Below are positions 17,791 through 27,429 of a DNA stretch of 64,000 nt, in pieces. This DNA is from Natrinema altunense (GTDB lineage: Archaea; Halobacteriota; Halobacteria; Halobacteriales; Natrialbaceae), in assembly GCF_000731985.1 (NCBI RefSeq), contig NZ_JNCS01000008.1, positions 83,174-147,173 of the forward strand, given 5' to 3'. Each line of letters starts with the position of its first letter. Within the stretch, counting starts at the first letter, position 1. The notes under the pieces are model-generated. The model was not told the DNA's origin and searched no databases. It saw only the letters and a program-made list of their open reading frames with translations. The position numbers and the translations under genes were made by a program.

Positions 17791-18843
17791 TCAGTAGCCG
17801 CGCTGAATCAGGTAATCCGCGAGTTCACAGAGCAATTCGCGAGCCTCGTTGTCCGGGACGACCTCGAGGCGGTTTTTCCCCTGTTCGACGAGGTCGCGGG
17901 CCGTCTCGTTGGCGTAGGAGATCGATCCCGCCGCCTCGAGTTCGGCGACCGCGTCGTCGATCTCGGCCTCGGTGACCGCATCGACGTCGTCGGTATCGAC
18001 CAGGCCGTCGACGTCGACGCCCTGTTCGCGGGCGTGCACCGTGATCAGCGTCTGCTTGTTCTCGACCAGGTCGCTGCCGCGCTGTTTGCCGAGTTGCTCG
18101 CTTGGCACCGTCAGATCGAGGACGTCGTCCTGGATCTGGAACGCGCGGCCGATGTCGAGCCCGTAGCCGTAGAGCGCGTCGATCGTCTCGTCGTCTGCTC
18201 CCAGCAGGATTGCGGGGAGACACGCCGAGGCGGCGTAGAGCACGGCCGTCTTCTGCTCGACCATCTCCAGGTACTCGTCGGGCGAGACGTCGATGCGTTC
18301 CTCGAAGGTGACATCGAGCGACTGTCCCTCGCAGATCTTCGTACAGGTCGTCGCGAGGACGTCTAGCGCCTCGACGATGCGATCCGGTTCGGCGCCCGTC
18401 TCGAGCATGATCTCGAAGGCCTTCGAGTAGAGCGTGTCACCGGCCAGAATCGCCGTCTCGAGGTCGTACTCCTCGTGGACGGCGGGGACGCCGCGCCGGA
18501 GGTCGTCGTCGTCCATGATGTCGTCGTGAATCAGGGTAAACGACTGGATGACCTCGACGCTGACGGCGGCCGCCATCACGTCGATCGGCCCGCTGTCGTC
18601 GAGCGCGGGGAACGAACGGTATGTCGCCGACAGCGGCTCGACGTCGGCCAGCGCCTCCGCCGTCGTCAGGAGGACCGCCGGCCGCAGTCGCTTGCCGCCC
18701 GCGTCCAGCAGGTATCGGGACGCCTCGTAGAGTCGTTCGGGTCGCTTGATCGGCAACTCCTCCGGAATCGCGTCGTTGACCAGCTCGCGGCGCTTCCGGA
18801 CCGCCTCGAGCACCGCCTCTTCGCGTGCCTCGGGGCTCGTCAT
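17791..18843 (-). CDS. idsA: Geranylgeranyl/farnesyl diphosphate synthase
   Basis: This 350-residue trans-prenyltransferase has the first Asp-rich motif LIHDDIMDDDDLRRG and the second, FQIQDDVLDL. It condenses isopentenyl diphosphate with allylic diphosphates to make the C15-C20 chains of archaeal lipids. The first motif has a long DDIMDDDD form, typical of archaeal enzymes. Product length (C20 or C25) cannot be decided by eye. The ATG lies directly after the RNase J stop (18845), so the two are probably one operon. The pathway's upstream kinases are at 26.7-28.4 kb. Confidence 0.94.
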   Translation of the reverse strand: MTSPEAREEAVLEAVRKRRELVNDAIPEELPIKRPERLYEASRYLLDAGGKRLRPAVLLTTAEALADVEPLSATYRSFPALDDSGPIDVMAAAVSVEVIQSFTLIHDDIMDDDDLRRGVPAVHEEYDLETAILAGDTLYSKAFEIMLETGAEPDRIVEALDVLATTCTKICEGQSLDVTFEERIDVSPDEYLEMVEQKTAVLYAASACLPAILLGADDETIDALYGYGLDIGRAFQIQDDVLDLTVPSEQLGKQRGSDLVENKQTLITVHAREQGVDVDGLVDTDDVDAVTEAEIDDAVAELEAAGSISYANETARDLVEQGKNRLEVVPDNEARELLCELADYLIQRGY

Positions 18844-18844
18844 A

Positions 18845-20197
18845 TCAGTCGACTAGCTGGATGAGGTTCCCGTTGCGCGTGACGTGGAGGTCTCGGCCCA
18901 TCTTGTACCCCTCGCTCTCACAGAGGTTGACGTAGCTCGAGTACCCGCTCATGTCCTGGTGGGCCGGGATGATGTGCTGGGGTTGCAGCGCATCGAGCAT
19001 CTCGTAGTGGCCCTCCTGGTTGAGGTGCCCCGAGACGTGGATATCGTCGTAGACGCGCGCGCCCTGCATGCCGAGCAACTTCTCGGCCTGGTAGCGCTGC
19101 CCCTCGTTGGTCGGCTCCGGAATGACCCGTGCGGAGAAGACGACCTTGTCGCCGTCGTCCAGTTCGTACGGCGTCTCGCCGCGGGCCATCCGGGTGAGCA
19201 TCGCACGGGGTTCGCCCTGGTGGCCGGTGACGATCGGCAGGTAGTTCTCCTTGCCCTCGTTCATGATCCGCTTGAACGTGCGGTCGACGGACTTGCGGTG
19301 GCCGAACATCCCCAGATCCGAGGGGAAGTCGACGAAGTCCAGTCGCTCCGCGGTTCCGGAGTACTTCTCCATCGACCGCCCCAGCAGGACCGGCTGGCGG
19401 CCGATATCGTCGGCGAACTCGACGAGCGACTTGACACGAGCGATGTGGCTCGAGAAGGTGGTGGCGACGATGCCGCCGTCGTAGTCCTCGATGCTGTAGA
19501 GGACGTCACGGAGGTGTTCACGGGCGACCGTCTCGGAGGGCGTACGCCCCTTCTTGTTCGCGTTGGTACAGTCTTCGATGTAACAGAGGACGCCGTTGCC
19601 CTCGCGACCGATCTCGCGGAACCGCTCCATGTCGATCGGGTCGCCGATGACGGGCGTGTGGTCCATCCGTTTGTCGAGCCCGTAGACGACCGCGCCTTCG
19701 GGGGTGTGGAGAACGGGGTTGATCGCGTCGATGATCGAGTGCGTGACGTTGACGAACTCGAGGTCGACCGTTCCGGAGTCGCCGATCGACATCGTCTCGC
19801 CGGCCTCCATCTTGACGAGGTCGTTCTCGACGCCGAACTTCTGTTCGCCCTCGATCTGCTGTTTGACGAGTTCGATCGTAAACGGCGTCGCGACGACCGG
19901 CGCGTCGTAGCGGTGTGCCAACTTCGAGATGGCACCGATGTGGTCCAGGTGGCCGTGGGTCGGCACGATGGCCTTTACGTCGCCCTCGAGGTCGCTCATG
20001 ACCCGGTCGTCCGGGATTGCGCCCATGTCGATCAGATCGAGGCTGTGCATCCGCTCGGTTTCGACGTTGTCGTGGATCAGGACCTGCGAGAGGTTCAGAC
20101 CCATGTCGAAGATGACGACGTCGTCGCCGGCACGAACGGCAGTCATCTGCCGTCCGACTTCTTCGTAGCCGCCAATGGTTGCGATTTCGATTTCCAT
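18845..20197 (-). CDS. rnj: Archaeal ribonuclease J
   Basis: This 450-residue metallo-beta-lactamase/beta-CASP protein has the zinc motif [10 protein letters not shown], then GYSSYVN and PAHQDMSG near the end. The family is a 5'-3' exoribonuclease in archaea. The start at 20197 ([15 protein letters not shown]) is the family N terminus; the frame continues four codons upstream to 20209. It heads an operon with idsA. A possible promoter box (GTTTTTAACA, near 20403-20410) would leave a long leader of about 180 nt. Confidence 0.92.
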   Translation of the reverse strand: MEIEIATIGGYEEVGRQMTAVRAGDDVVIFDMGLNLSQVLIHDNVETERMHSLDLIDMGAIPDDRVMSDLEGDVKAIVPTHGHLDHIGAISKLAHRYDAPVVATPFTIELVKQQIEGEQKFGVENDLVKMEAGETMSIGDSGTVDLEFVNVTHSIIDAINPVLHTPEGAVVYGLDKRMDHTPVIGDPIDMERFREIGREGNGVLCYIEDCTNANKKGRTPSETVAREHLRDVLYSIEDYDGGIVATTFSSHIARVKSLVEFADDIGRQPVLLGRSMEKYSGTAERLDFVDFPSDLGMFGHRKSVDRTFKRIMNEGKENYLPIVTGHQGEPRAMLTRMARGETPYELDDGDKVVFSARVIPEPTNEGQRYQAEKLLGMQGARVYDDIHVSGHLNQEGHYEMLDALQPQHIIPAHQDMSGYSSYVNLCESEGYKMGRDLHVTRNGNLIQLVD

Positions 20198-20563
20198 GAT
20201 TCGTAGCACTGAAAGCCGCTGAATGGACTCTCATCGAAACGGTCCGCGGACGCCTAGTCGTACGGCCCCGGCGTCTTGCAGCGCGTCGGCCATCCCGCTA
20301 TGCGCTCGGTGCGACGGCGGTTCCGTCTTCGATAGCTCGCGACCATCGCAAGCCCCGAACGCACTTGCCCGCGGGTTTCGCTAGTGTCCTGTACACGCCC
20401 GGGTGTTAAAAACGCAGTGGGTTGGATCGTCGGCCGAGACACCGGCCGTCTCGGCGGTTTCCAGCCGTTCTGACGCCGATCGCCGAGCCCTCTCGGACAC
20501 CGCAATTCATTTGCCGGTCGCCTCGAAACGGGTGTCAGTAACGATGCTTTCGGAGGGACCGTC
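20198..20563. other. Divergent region between RNase J and trkA
   Basis: About 366 bp without a convincing gene. It contains a TTAAAAAC box near 20404 that could serve RNase J on the minus strand and the SD-like GGAGGG at 20552-20557 that serves trkA. No RNA gene or repeat was recognised. Confidence 0.4.
20552..20557 (+). promoter_or_regulatory. trkA: Shine-Dalgarno site deciding the trkA GTG start
   Basis: GGAGGG lies seven bases before the GTG at 20564. This supports GTG as the start, since the upstream ATG at 20544 is out of frame. Confidence 0.55.
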
Positions 20564-21895
20564 GTGTACGTAATCATCGTCGGTGCTGGCGAGGTCGGCC
20601 GTTCGATCGCCGCGAACCTCGAGGGGGCCCACGACGTGGTCGTCGTCGACCGCGACGCCGACGTGGTCGAGGAGCTCACCTACTCGCTGGATATCCTCAC
20701 GATTCGCGGCGACGGAACCGATCTCGACACCTTGCGGGAAGCCAACCTCGAGCAGGCGGATCTGGTGATCGCCTGTACGGACAACGACGAGACCAACGCG
20801 GTCGTCTGTGGTGCGGCGAAGGCCGCCACGAACGCGTTCACCGTCGCACGGGTCCGCCGCCGGACGCTGCTCGAGACGTGGCAGGAATCGCAGGGTGCGT
20901 TCGGCGTCGACTTCATGGTCTGTACCGATCTGCTGACCGCGCGAACGATCTTCCGGATCTCCGGACTGCCGAGCGCACACGACGTCGATACGTTCGCGAG
21001 CGGGCTCATCCGCATGGCCGAGTTCGATATTCCGGCGGCCAGCCCGATCGCGGACCGAACCGTCAGGGAGGCCGACTGTTACGATTCGCTCACTTTCGCC
21101 GCGATCTTCCGGGACGACGAAATGGTCGTCACCCGGGGCGACACTGTCATTCGGGGCGGCGACCGGGTCGTCGTCATCGGGAGCCCGGACTCGATCAACG
21201 ACTTCGCCGACGAGGTCGCGACGATGCCCGAGGAGGCCGAGGAGGTCGTCATCGTCGGTGCCAGCGAGATCGGGTACCAGACCGCCCGCGAGTTCGAGGA
21301 TCACGGCTTTCGCCCGCGTTTGATCGAGCGCGACCCCGACCGGGCCCGCGAGGTCGCCGAAGCGCTGCCGAACACGATGGTCATGGAGAGCGACGCGACC
21401 AACGCCGAGTTCCTCGCCCGCGAACACGTCGGCGAGGCCGACGTCGTGATCGCCGCCCTCGACAGCGACGAGAAGAACCTGCTCGTGTCCCTGCTCGCCG
21501 AGCGGATCGGCGTCGACCGCACCGTCGCGATCATCGAAACGCCCGAGTACGCCGACCTCTTCGAGACCGTCGGCGTCGACGTCGCCGTCAACCCCCGCGA
21601 GGAGACCGCCGAGGAGATCATCCGCTTTACCCGGACCGACCACACCGAGAAAGTGGCGATGCTCGAGCACGACCGCGCGGAGGTCATCGAAATCGAAGTC
21701 GGTCCGGACAGTGTCCTCGTCGGGCGGGAGATCGCCGACGCGACCGACGACTTGCCGCCGGGCGTCGTCATCGGTGCGATCTCGCGAGCGGGCGACCACA
21801 TCACGCCCCGCGGCTCGACGGTCGTCCAGCCCGATGACCACGTGATCGTCTTCGTCGATGCGGCCGTCCTCGACGACGTCATCGAACTCATTTAG
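20564..21895 (+). CDS. trkA: TrkA potassium uptake regulator with two RCK units
   Basis: This 443-residue protein has two Rossmann NAD-binding halves, each followed by a TrkA-C domain. The first begins IIVGAGEVGRSIAANLE and the second, near residue 228, IVGASEIGYQTAREF. Tandem RCK proteins bind nucleotides in the cytosol and gate TrkH-type K+ channels. The start is GTG with a good ribosome-binding site. It is divergent from RNase J and converges with trkH1. A second, single-RCK TrkA is at 23814-24500, so each TrkH may have its own regulator. Confidence 0.93.
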   Translation: MYVIIVGAGEVGRSIAANLEGAHDVVVVDRDADVVEELTYSLDILTIRGDGTDLDTLREANLEQADLVIACTDNDETNAVVCGAAKAATNAFTVARVRRRTLLETWQESQGAFGVDFMVCTDLLTARTIFRISGLPSAHDVDTFASGLIRMAEFDIPAASPIADRTVREADCYDSLTFAAIFRDDEMVVTRGDTVIRGGDRVVVIGSPDSINDFADEVATMPEEAEEVVIVGASEIGYQTAREFEDHGFRPRLIERDPDRAREVAEALPNTMVMESDATNAEFLAREHVGEADVVIAALDSDEKNLLVSLLAERIGVDRTVAIIETPEYADLFETVGVDVAVNPREETAEEIIRFTRTDHTEKVAMLEHDRAEVIEIEVGPDSVLVGREIADATDDLPPGVVIGAISRAGDHITPRGSTVVQPDDHVIVFVDAAVLDDVIELI

Positions 21896-21950
21896 AACGG
21901 CCGGTCCCTGCTGTCGTGTCGGACCGCGTCTCGAACCGTCCCGAACCTAC

Positions 21951-22154
21951 TCAGTTACTGATGCCGCGATAGACGACGTACGCGACGAAAAACAGGACGT
22001 ACGCGATCGCGATGCCGGTCGTCAACAACGACCGGCCGACGATTGCGATCCCGACGATGAGAACCGGCCCGATGAGCAAGAGCGAATCGAAGACCCGGTC
22101 GTTGGCACCTGATTCGAACACCTCTTCGACGATCGGGAGGTCGCTGAGCTTCAT
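21951..22154 (-). CDS. Tiny membrane protein coupled to TrkH, 67 residues
   Basis: The protein begins MKLSDLPIVEEVFESG and then has two hydrophobic segments (about 24-41 and 46-62), with a short polar tail. Its ATG overlaps the upstream trkH stop by four bases (ATGA), so it is probably translated with TrkH. It is not a family I can name. The size, two helices and coupling suggest an accessory subunit of the K+ transporter, a role that no sequence motif proves. Confidence 0.7.
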   Translation of the reverse strand: MKLSDLPIVEEVFESGANDRVFDSLLLIGPVLIVGIAIVGRSLLTTGIAIAYVLFFVAYVVYRGISN

Positions 22155-23701
22155 TGGTAGAGCCCCCCGCGGCGGAAGACCGCCCGCAACGTGACCAACA
22201 CCGGAATGATCTCGAGGCGGCCGATCCACATGTTGAACAGGAACATGAGTTTGCCGAGCGTCGGCAGCGATTCGGGGCCGGTGATCCCCGCGGAGAGGCC
22301 GACGTTGCCCTGTGCGCTCGCGACCTCGAAGATGACGTTCTCGAGCGTGTATTCGCCCTGCGGGAGGATCACGAGGAGGATGAAGATCCCGATCGCGAGG
22401 AAGGTCGCCCACAGCATCGCGATGATCGCCGCTTCCTCGAACTCCTGACGGATCTCCCGTTCGTTGAGACGGCGACCGTTGATGTTCAGCCGCCGGACGG
22501 CCGTCTCGGGGTAGAAGACGTCCGAGATGCGATGCCGAACGCCTTTCAGGAGCGTCAGCGCCCGAATCAGTTTGATTCCGCCGACCGTCGAACCGGCCGC
22601 GCCGCCGATGACCATGCCGAAGGTAACGGTGAGTTGGGCCTGGGCAGACCACCGCCCGAGCGCGACGTTGGTTGCGTCGACAGCGGTCTGGAAGCCGGCA
22701 CAGGTCGCCGCCGAGACGAACTGGAACGAACTGTATCGGAACGCGGTAAACAGCGAGTCGTACGTGTCGCCGGCGTATACGAGCGCAGTCAGCACGAGCG
22801 TGCCGAGGCTCATGTAGATGAACACCCACCGGGTCTGGAGGTCCGCATAGAGGTTCCGCAGATCGCCCTGCAGGATGAGGTAGTGGACCGGGAACGCGAT
22901 GCTACCCAACAGCATGATCGGCAAGAGCGCGAAGTCGATGGCGGCGCTGTCGTAGGTGGCGATCGAGTGATCTTTGATCGAGAACCCGCCGGTCGACAGG
23001 CCAGTCATCGCGTGGTTGATCGCGTCCCACAGCGGCATGCCGACGATCCAGAGGAGCAGGATCGAGACGAACGTAAAGAGGATGAAGATCCACCAGATGG
23101 TCTGGACCGTCGAGACGATGCTCGGGTGGATGCGCTCCGAGCGGGCCTCGCTCTCGTAGAGCGTCAGCGAACCGCTCCCGGGACGGGCGAGAATCGCCGT
23201 CGTGAGGACGATTACGCCTACACCGCCGATCCACTCGATGAACGAGCGCCACCACTGGAGGGTCCGCGGCAGGACTTCCTCGTTGTCCGTCATCGTCAGC
23301 CCGGTGCCGGTAAAGCCGCTCATGCTCTCGAACAGCGCGTTGATCGGATGCGTAAACGCTGCGAGTGTCGGCGTTTGCGACGGCTCGCCGAGGATCGGTG
23401 GCGCGAGTTCGGCCGACCACGCGATGAAAAAGAACGGCAGCGCGCCGAAAATCGCGACGCAGAACCATCCCAGCGCGGCGATGATCATCCCGTGGAGTTT
23501 GCCGGGCTTGGTCGCCCCCCGGAACCGCGAGGTCAGGAGAGACCCGATCGCAAGCGGTAACAACCCGGAGACGAGCAGTGACGGAATCGCGTAGTACTCC
23601 CCCCAGATGAGCGGGATGAGGATGGACACGAACAGGAGCCCGGCCAGCGCCTGAAACATGCGCCCCAGGTCCCGCCCGATCGTTTTCGTCGCCTCGTTCA
23701 T
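22151..23701 (-). CDS. trkH: TrkH family potassium transporter (first copy)
   Basis: This 516-residue membrane protein has the four-fold M1-P-M2 layout of TrkH/KtrB proteins. Pore-like loops include ESMSGFTGTGLT, the LSTGGFS loop and SAATCAGFQTA. It moves K+ into the cell, an essential task for salt-in halophiles. It is downstream of the single-RCK trkA (gap 112 bp) on the same strand, and its stop overlaps the start of the 67-residue membrane protein. About 10 membrane segments are visible. Confidence 0.93.
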   Translation of the reverse strand: MNEATKTIGRDLGRMFQALAGLLFVSILIPLIWGEYYAIPSLLVSGLLPLAIGSLLTSRFRGATKPGKLHGMIIAALGWFCVAIFGALPFFFIAWSAELAPPILGEPSQTPTLAAFTHPINALFESMSGFTGTGLTMTDNEEVLPRTLQWWRSFIEWIGGVGVIVLTTAILARPGSGSLTLYESEARSERIHPSIVSTVQTIWWIFILFTFVSILLLWIVGMPLWDAINHAMTGLSTGGFSIKDHSIATYDSAAIDFALLPIMLLGSIAFPVHYLILQGDLRNLYADLQTRWVFIYMSLGTLVLTALVYAGDTYDSLFTAFRYSSFQFVSAATCAGFQTAVDATNVALGRWSAQAQLTVTFGMVIGGAAGSTVGGIKLIRALTLLKGVRHRISDVFYPETAVRRLNINGRRLNEREIRQEFEEAAIIAMLWATFLAIGIFILLVILPQGEYTLENVIFEVASAQGNVGLSAGITGPESLPTLGKLMFLFNMWIGRLEIIPVLVTLRAVFRRGGLYQ

Positions 23702-23813
23702 CCGTCACCCTCCGTCCGACTCGCGTCCGGGGCCGTTCCGACCGCCCGATTCCGTGCTCGAGACGGGAGACTCGGCGGCGACCCTCGGAGCCGCGCTCCG
23801 CGTCGTCCGATCA

Positions 23814-24500
23814 TCATTGAATCCGATCTTCCGAGTGGCCGAACACGTCCGTGAGCTTGGGTTCCGCTCCGAACGCCGAATAGACGGTGAGGAGGTCGTC
23901 GGCCTTGATCGTCGTGTTCCCACGCGGCGTGATCGGTGGGTCCTCCCCTTCGCGCTCGATCGCGACGATGAGGACGTCCTCGGGGAGGAGTCCTTCGTCC
24001 GCGGCCTCGATGAGCGATTTCCCGTCGATCGGTGCGCCTTCGGTGACTACGATTTCGAACACCTCCGCCGTCTCCCCGATCCGCATGTAGTCGACGATCG
24101 CGGGACGAGCGACCGCTCGATAGAGGTATTCGGCGATGAGCTCCTGCGGGTTTTCCATCGTGTTGACGCCGATCTGGCGAAACACGTTCATGTGCTCCGG
24201 ATCGTGAACCACCGATACGATATTGGGGACCCCGTGTTCCTGGGCGAGCAGACAGACCATGATGTTGGTCGCGTCACGGTCGGTCGTACTGATCATCGCA
24301 TCGGCGTTCTCGATCCCGGCGTCCAGCAGCGCATCGTGAGCCGTCGCATCGTCGTTGAGTACCAGACAGTCGTATTCACCGGCTACTCGGTCCGCCCGCT
24401 CGGGATCGTTCTCGATGACGACGACTTCGTTTCCCGATCGGGTTGCGATATCGATCAGCGGCATCCCGATATCGCCCGCACCGACGATGACGATATACAT
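23814..24500 (-). CDS. trkA: TrkA potassium uptake regulator, single RCK
   Basis: The 228-residue protein is one RCK unit: IVIVGAGDIGMPLIDIA at the start, the STTDRDATNIMVCLLA stretch of the nucleotide-binding domain, and a TrkA-C domain from about 140. It starts at 24500, where a TATA box at 24528-24537 lies about 28 bp upstream. It is co-directional with trkH1 and likely regulates that transporter. Confidence 0.92.
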   Translation of the reverse strand: MYIVIVGAGDIGMPLIDIATRSGNEVVVIENDPERADRVAGEYDCLVLNDDATAHDALLDAGIENADAMISTTDRDATNIMVCLLAQEHGVPNIVSVVHDPEHMNVFRQIGVNTMENPQELIAEYLYRAVARPAIVDYMRIGETAEVFEIVVTEGAPIDGKSLIEAADEGLLPEDVLIVAIEREGEDPPITPRGNTTIKADDLLTVYSAFGAEPKLTDVFGHSEDRIQ

Positions 24501-24527
24501 TGCGTCGGTGTTGATACGTGACCATTG

Positions 24528-24537
24528 AAAATATATC
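24528..24537 (-). promoter_or_regulatory. TATA box of the trkA-trkH operon
   Basis: CGATATATTTT on the minus strand lies about 28 bp before the trkA ATG at 24500, so the mRNA is probably leaderless. Confidence 0.55.
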
Positions 24538-24640
24538 GCTTTAGTGACCCTGATCGAGCCCTCTCGACTCGAGCAGTCACCGGCGGGAGAGCCCTCCTTC
24601 GAGCGATCGTGACGGACGACCGAGCCGCGCTACCGTGACG

Positions 24641-24886
24641 TCACTTCCAGGGTCGGTTCCGTTGCTGGTGCCGCGTCGCTCGCTCTTTGGACTCCCCCAG
24701 GATTCGTTCGGTCGCCCACCCGGCCCACAGGAAGACGACCGTCATGAAGACGGCCGTCTCGAGCCGGACGATCGACCCGTACCGGACGGCGAGGACGAGG
24801 GCCATGATCGCCACCGCGGCGGCGACGACGCCGAAGACGTCGTAAAACGAATGCGGGTGGCGAACGCTTGGTAATCGAACGCTCAT
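24641..24886 (-). CDS. Small 2-TM membrane protein in the Trk block, 81 residues
   Basis: The protein MSVRLPSVRHPHSFYD... has a first helix around residues 16-34 and a second around 42-62 with FLWAGWATERILGE, then a basic tail rich in Arg and Gln. The ATG at 24886 is chosen because upstream codons (to 24976) look non-coding. It lies between trkA2 and trkH2, facing the same way as trkA2. I do not recognise a family. Like the 67-residue protein, it may belong to the K+ system, an inference from position only. Confidence 0.6.
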   Translation of the reverse strand: MSVRLPSVRHPHSFYDVFGVVAAAVAIMALVLAVRYGSIVRLETAVFMTVVFLWAGWATERILGESKERATRHQQRNRPWK

Positions 24887-25101
24887 AGTGTGTTCTACGC
24901 ACGGTTCGTATATAGATCCTCGTCTCGGGGACGGGGACCGACGGGTGCGACGCGAACCTGGTCGGACCCGCGTCACGTTTCCAGCCGTTCCGAACCCGAG
25001 TCCCCGTCGCGATGGAGGCTCGCTTACGATGGATTAATACGACCTACTCCAAATGCCGTTAATACCGTGACCAGACGCAACCCTTTCAGCGGGGTGTTTC
25101 T

Positions 25102-26646
25102 ATGAGGATCCGCGCCGATTGGCGCGCCAGTGTCGCGCTCGTCGGAACCGTACTCAAGTACCTCTCCATCCCCCTCGTGATTCCCCTCGTCGTGGCGCTC
25201 ATCTATACCGAACCCGTGTTCCCGTTTCTCGCGACGATCGCGCTCACGATCGCCGTCGGCCACGGCCTCGAGCAGCTGCGCCCGGATCCGGACTTGCAGG
25301 TCCGGGAGGCCATGCTCTTCGTCGCGATATCGTGGTTGGCCGTCGCGATGATCGGTGCGGTTCCCTACGTGATCGCGGGTTGGGGAACCGAATCGACGCT
25401 CGCACATCCCGTCAACGCCCTGTTCGAGTCGATGTCCGGCTTTACGACGACCGGGGCGACGGTCCTCGGAAGCATCTCGCTCGAGGATCACTCCCACGCG
25501 ATCATGATGTGGCGACAGCTCACCCAGTGGCTCGGCGGGATGGGGATCATCGTATTGATGGTCGCGATCCTCCCCGAACTGGCGGTCAGCGGGGCACAAC
25601 TCGTCGAGTCGGAAGCGCCGGGACCGCAGTTACAGAAACTCACGCCACGCATCGCCGAGACGGCGCGTATCCTCTGGCTCGTTTACTTCGCTTTTACCGT
25701 CGTCTACATTGCTATCCTCTACGGATTCCATCTGGCGGGGATGGCCGACAACATGACCCTCTACAACGCCATCGCCCACGGGTTCACGACGCTCCCGACG
25801 GGCGGGTTCTCGCCGGAGGCCGACAGCGTCGCGGCGTTCTCCGCGATCGTCCAGTGGACCGCCATTCCGTTCATGATCATCGCCGGGACCAACTTCGCCC
25901 TGTTCTGGCACGTCTTCAGCGGCGACGGCCATCGCTTCGTTCGGAACTCCGAGTTCCGAGCTTATATCAGCGCAATTGCCGGTTTAACCGTCTTGCTCGC
26001 AGGCATCCTCTATACGGGTGCTGCACCGCCACTCGGGGACCTCGGCGGCGTGACGGCGGGTGTGTTCGAGAACTCGTTGCGACAGAGCGCCTTCCAGATC
26101 GTATCACTGTTGACCTCGACCGGCTACGCGACCAGCGATTTCGCCGACTGGAGTTCGACGGGCCAGATCGTGCTCCTCTTTGCGATGCTCGTCGGCGGCT
26201 GTGCCGGCTCGACCGGTGGTGGTGTCAAGGTCGTCCGATGGCTGATCGTGTTCAAGGTGTTGCGTCGGGAGCTGTTTACGGCCTCCCATCCCGAGGTCGT
26301 CCGACCGATTCGACTCGGCGGCAATATCGTCGACGAAGACGCGATTCGTGGCGTTCTCGGGTTCTCGTTCATGTACCTGGTCATCTTCGCCCTCGCGACG
26401 CTGGTTATCGCACTGGACGTTAGCCGTGTCGCCGCCATCGAGGAGTTCACTGCACTCGAGGCCTTCAGTGCCAGTCTCGCGACCATCGGGAACATCGGCC
26501 CCGGATTCGGGTTCCTCGGGCCCTTCGGCAATTACAACGACTTCCCGATCCCGTCGAAACTCCTGATGGTCTTCCTGATGTGGATCGGCCGCCTCGAGAT
26601 CATTCCCGTCCTCGTCATGTTCACCGGCGGCTTCTGGACCCGCTGA
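25102..26646 (+). CDS. trkH: TrkH family potassium transporter (second copy)
   Basis: This 514-residue protein is a second TrkH with the same fold: NALFESMSGFTTTGATVL, TLPTGGFSPEADSVA, STGYATSDF and, near the end, ASLATIGNIGPGFG pore loops. The selectivity-filter glycines are present in each of the four repeats I can see. It is divergent from the small 2-TM gene and converges with ipk. Its sequence differs from the first TrkH across most of its length, so this is not a recent duplicate. Confidence 0.93.
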   Translation: MRIRADWRASVALVGTVLKYLSIPLVIPLVVALIYTEPVFPFLATIALTIAVGHGLEQLRPDPDLQVREAMLFVAISWLAVAMIGAVPYVIAGWGTESTLAHPVNALFESMSGFTTTGATVLGSISLEDHSHAIMMWRQLTQWLGGMGIIVLMVAILPELAVSGAQLVESEAPGPQLQKLTPRIAETARILWLVYFAFTVVYIAILYGFHLAGMADNMTLYNAIAHGFTTLPTGGFSPEADSVAAFSAIVQWTAIPFMIIAGTNFALFWHVFSGDGHRFVRNSEFRAYISAIAGLTVLLAGILYTGAAPPLGDLGGVTAGVFENSLRQSAFQIVSLLTSTGYATSDFADWSSTGQIVLLFAMLVGGCAGSTGGGVKVVRWLIVFKVLRRELFTASHPEVVRPIRLGGNIVDEDAIRGVLGFSFMYLVIFALATLVIALDVSRVAAIEEFTALEAFSASLATIGNIGPGFGFLGPFGNYNDFPIPSKLLMVFLMWIGRLEIIPVLVMFTGGFWTR

Positions 26647-26688
26647 AAACGCCTCGCCGTTTCTTCGCCCGCCTCTCCGCTTCCGCGC

Positions 26689-27429
26689 TCAGTCGATCGT
26701 CGTCCCCGGGTTCTCGCCGTCGAGGAACGACGCGAGCGACTCGCAATCGAAGACCGACGCCGCGGCCTCGAGATCGAGCAGCGTCCGCACCTTGCCGGCC
26801 ATCCCGCCGGTCACGTCGGTCGCCTCGCTGGCTCCGAGCACGTCGGCGACCGTCTCGAAGTCGTCGATCCGGTCGATGACCGTGTCCTCGCCGTCCAGTA
26901 CGCCGGGCACCGTCGAGCAGAGCCCGACCCGATCGGCTTCGAGGGCGCGGGCGAGCGCCGCGACGAGTTCGTCGCCGCTGACGACGGTCGCGCCCGCGCC
27001 GGCATGGGCGATCACGTCGCCGTGGAGAACGGGGACGAACCCCTCCGCGAGCATCGTTTCGACCTGTCCGGTCGGCAGCTCGAGGGTTCCGTCGCCGTCG
27101 CGGTGGGCCGTCGAGAAGGGGTGGACCGGCACCGCCTGCACGTCGCGCTCGAGCAGTCGCCCCAGAACGAACCGGTTCAACGTCGTCATCGCGCCGTGGA
27201 TGTCGAGCGCCGCGTTCGCGTCGTGCGTTCCTTCGGTCGTGGTGACGCCGTGTTCGCTGGCGTTGTGGTGGCCGAAACTCCCGCCGCCGTGGACGACGAC
27301 GAGGTCCGCGCCGCCGTCCGCTCGTGCCGCCGCGATCGCGTCGGCCGCGCGCTCGAGGGCGTCCCCGTCGAGGGTCTCCGCGCGATCCTTTTCGGTGATG
27401 ACGCTGCCGCCGAGTTTCAGCACGATCAT
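26689..27429 (-). CDS. ipk: Isopentenyl phosphate kinase
   Basis: This 246-residue amino-acid-kinase-fold protein starts IVLKLGGSVIT and has VVHGGGSFGHH, which includes the His typical of isopentenyl phosphate kinase in the GGGSFGH segment. It makes isopentenyl diphosphate from isopentenyl phosphate in the archaeal mevalonate route. Its ATG overlaps the mevalonate kinase stop by four bases (27426-27429), so the two steps of the pathway are translated together. Confidence 0.93.
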   Translation of the reverse strand: MIVLKLGGSVITEKDRAETLDGDALERAADAIAAARADGGADLVVVHGGGSFGHHNASEHGVTTTEGTHDANAALDIHGAMTTLNRFVLGRLLERDVQAVPVHPFSTAHRDGDGTLELPTGQVETMLAEGFVPVLHGDVIAHAGAGATVVSGDELVAALARALEADRVGLCSTVPGVLDGEDTVIDRIDDFETVADVLGASEATDVTGGMAGKVRTLLDLEAAASVFDCESLASFLDGENPGTTID

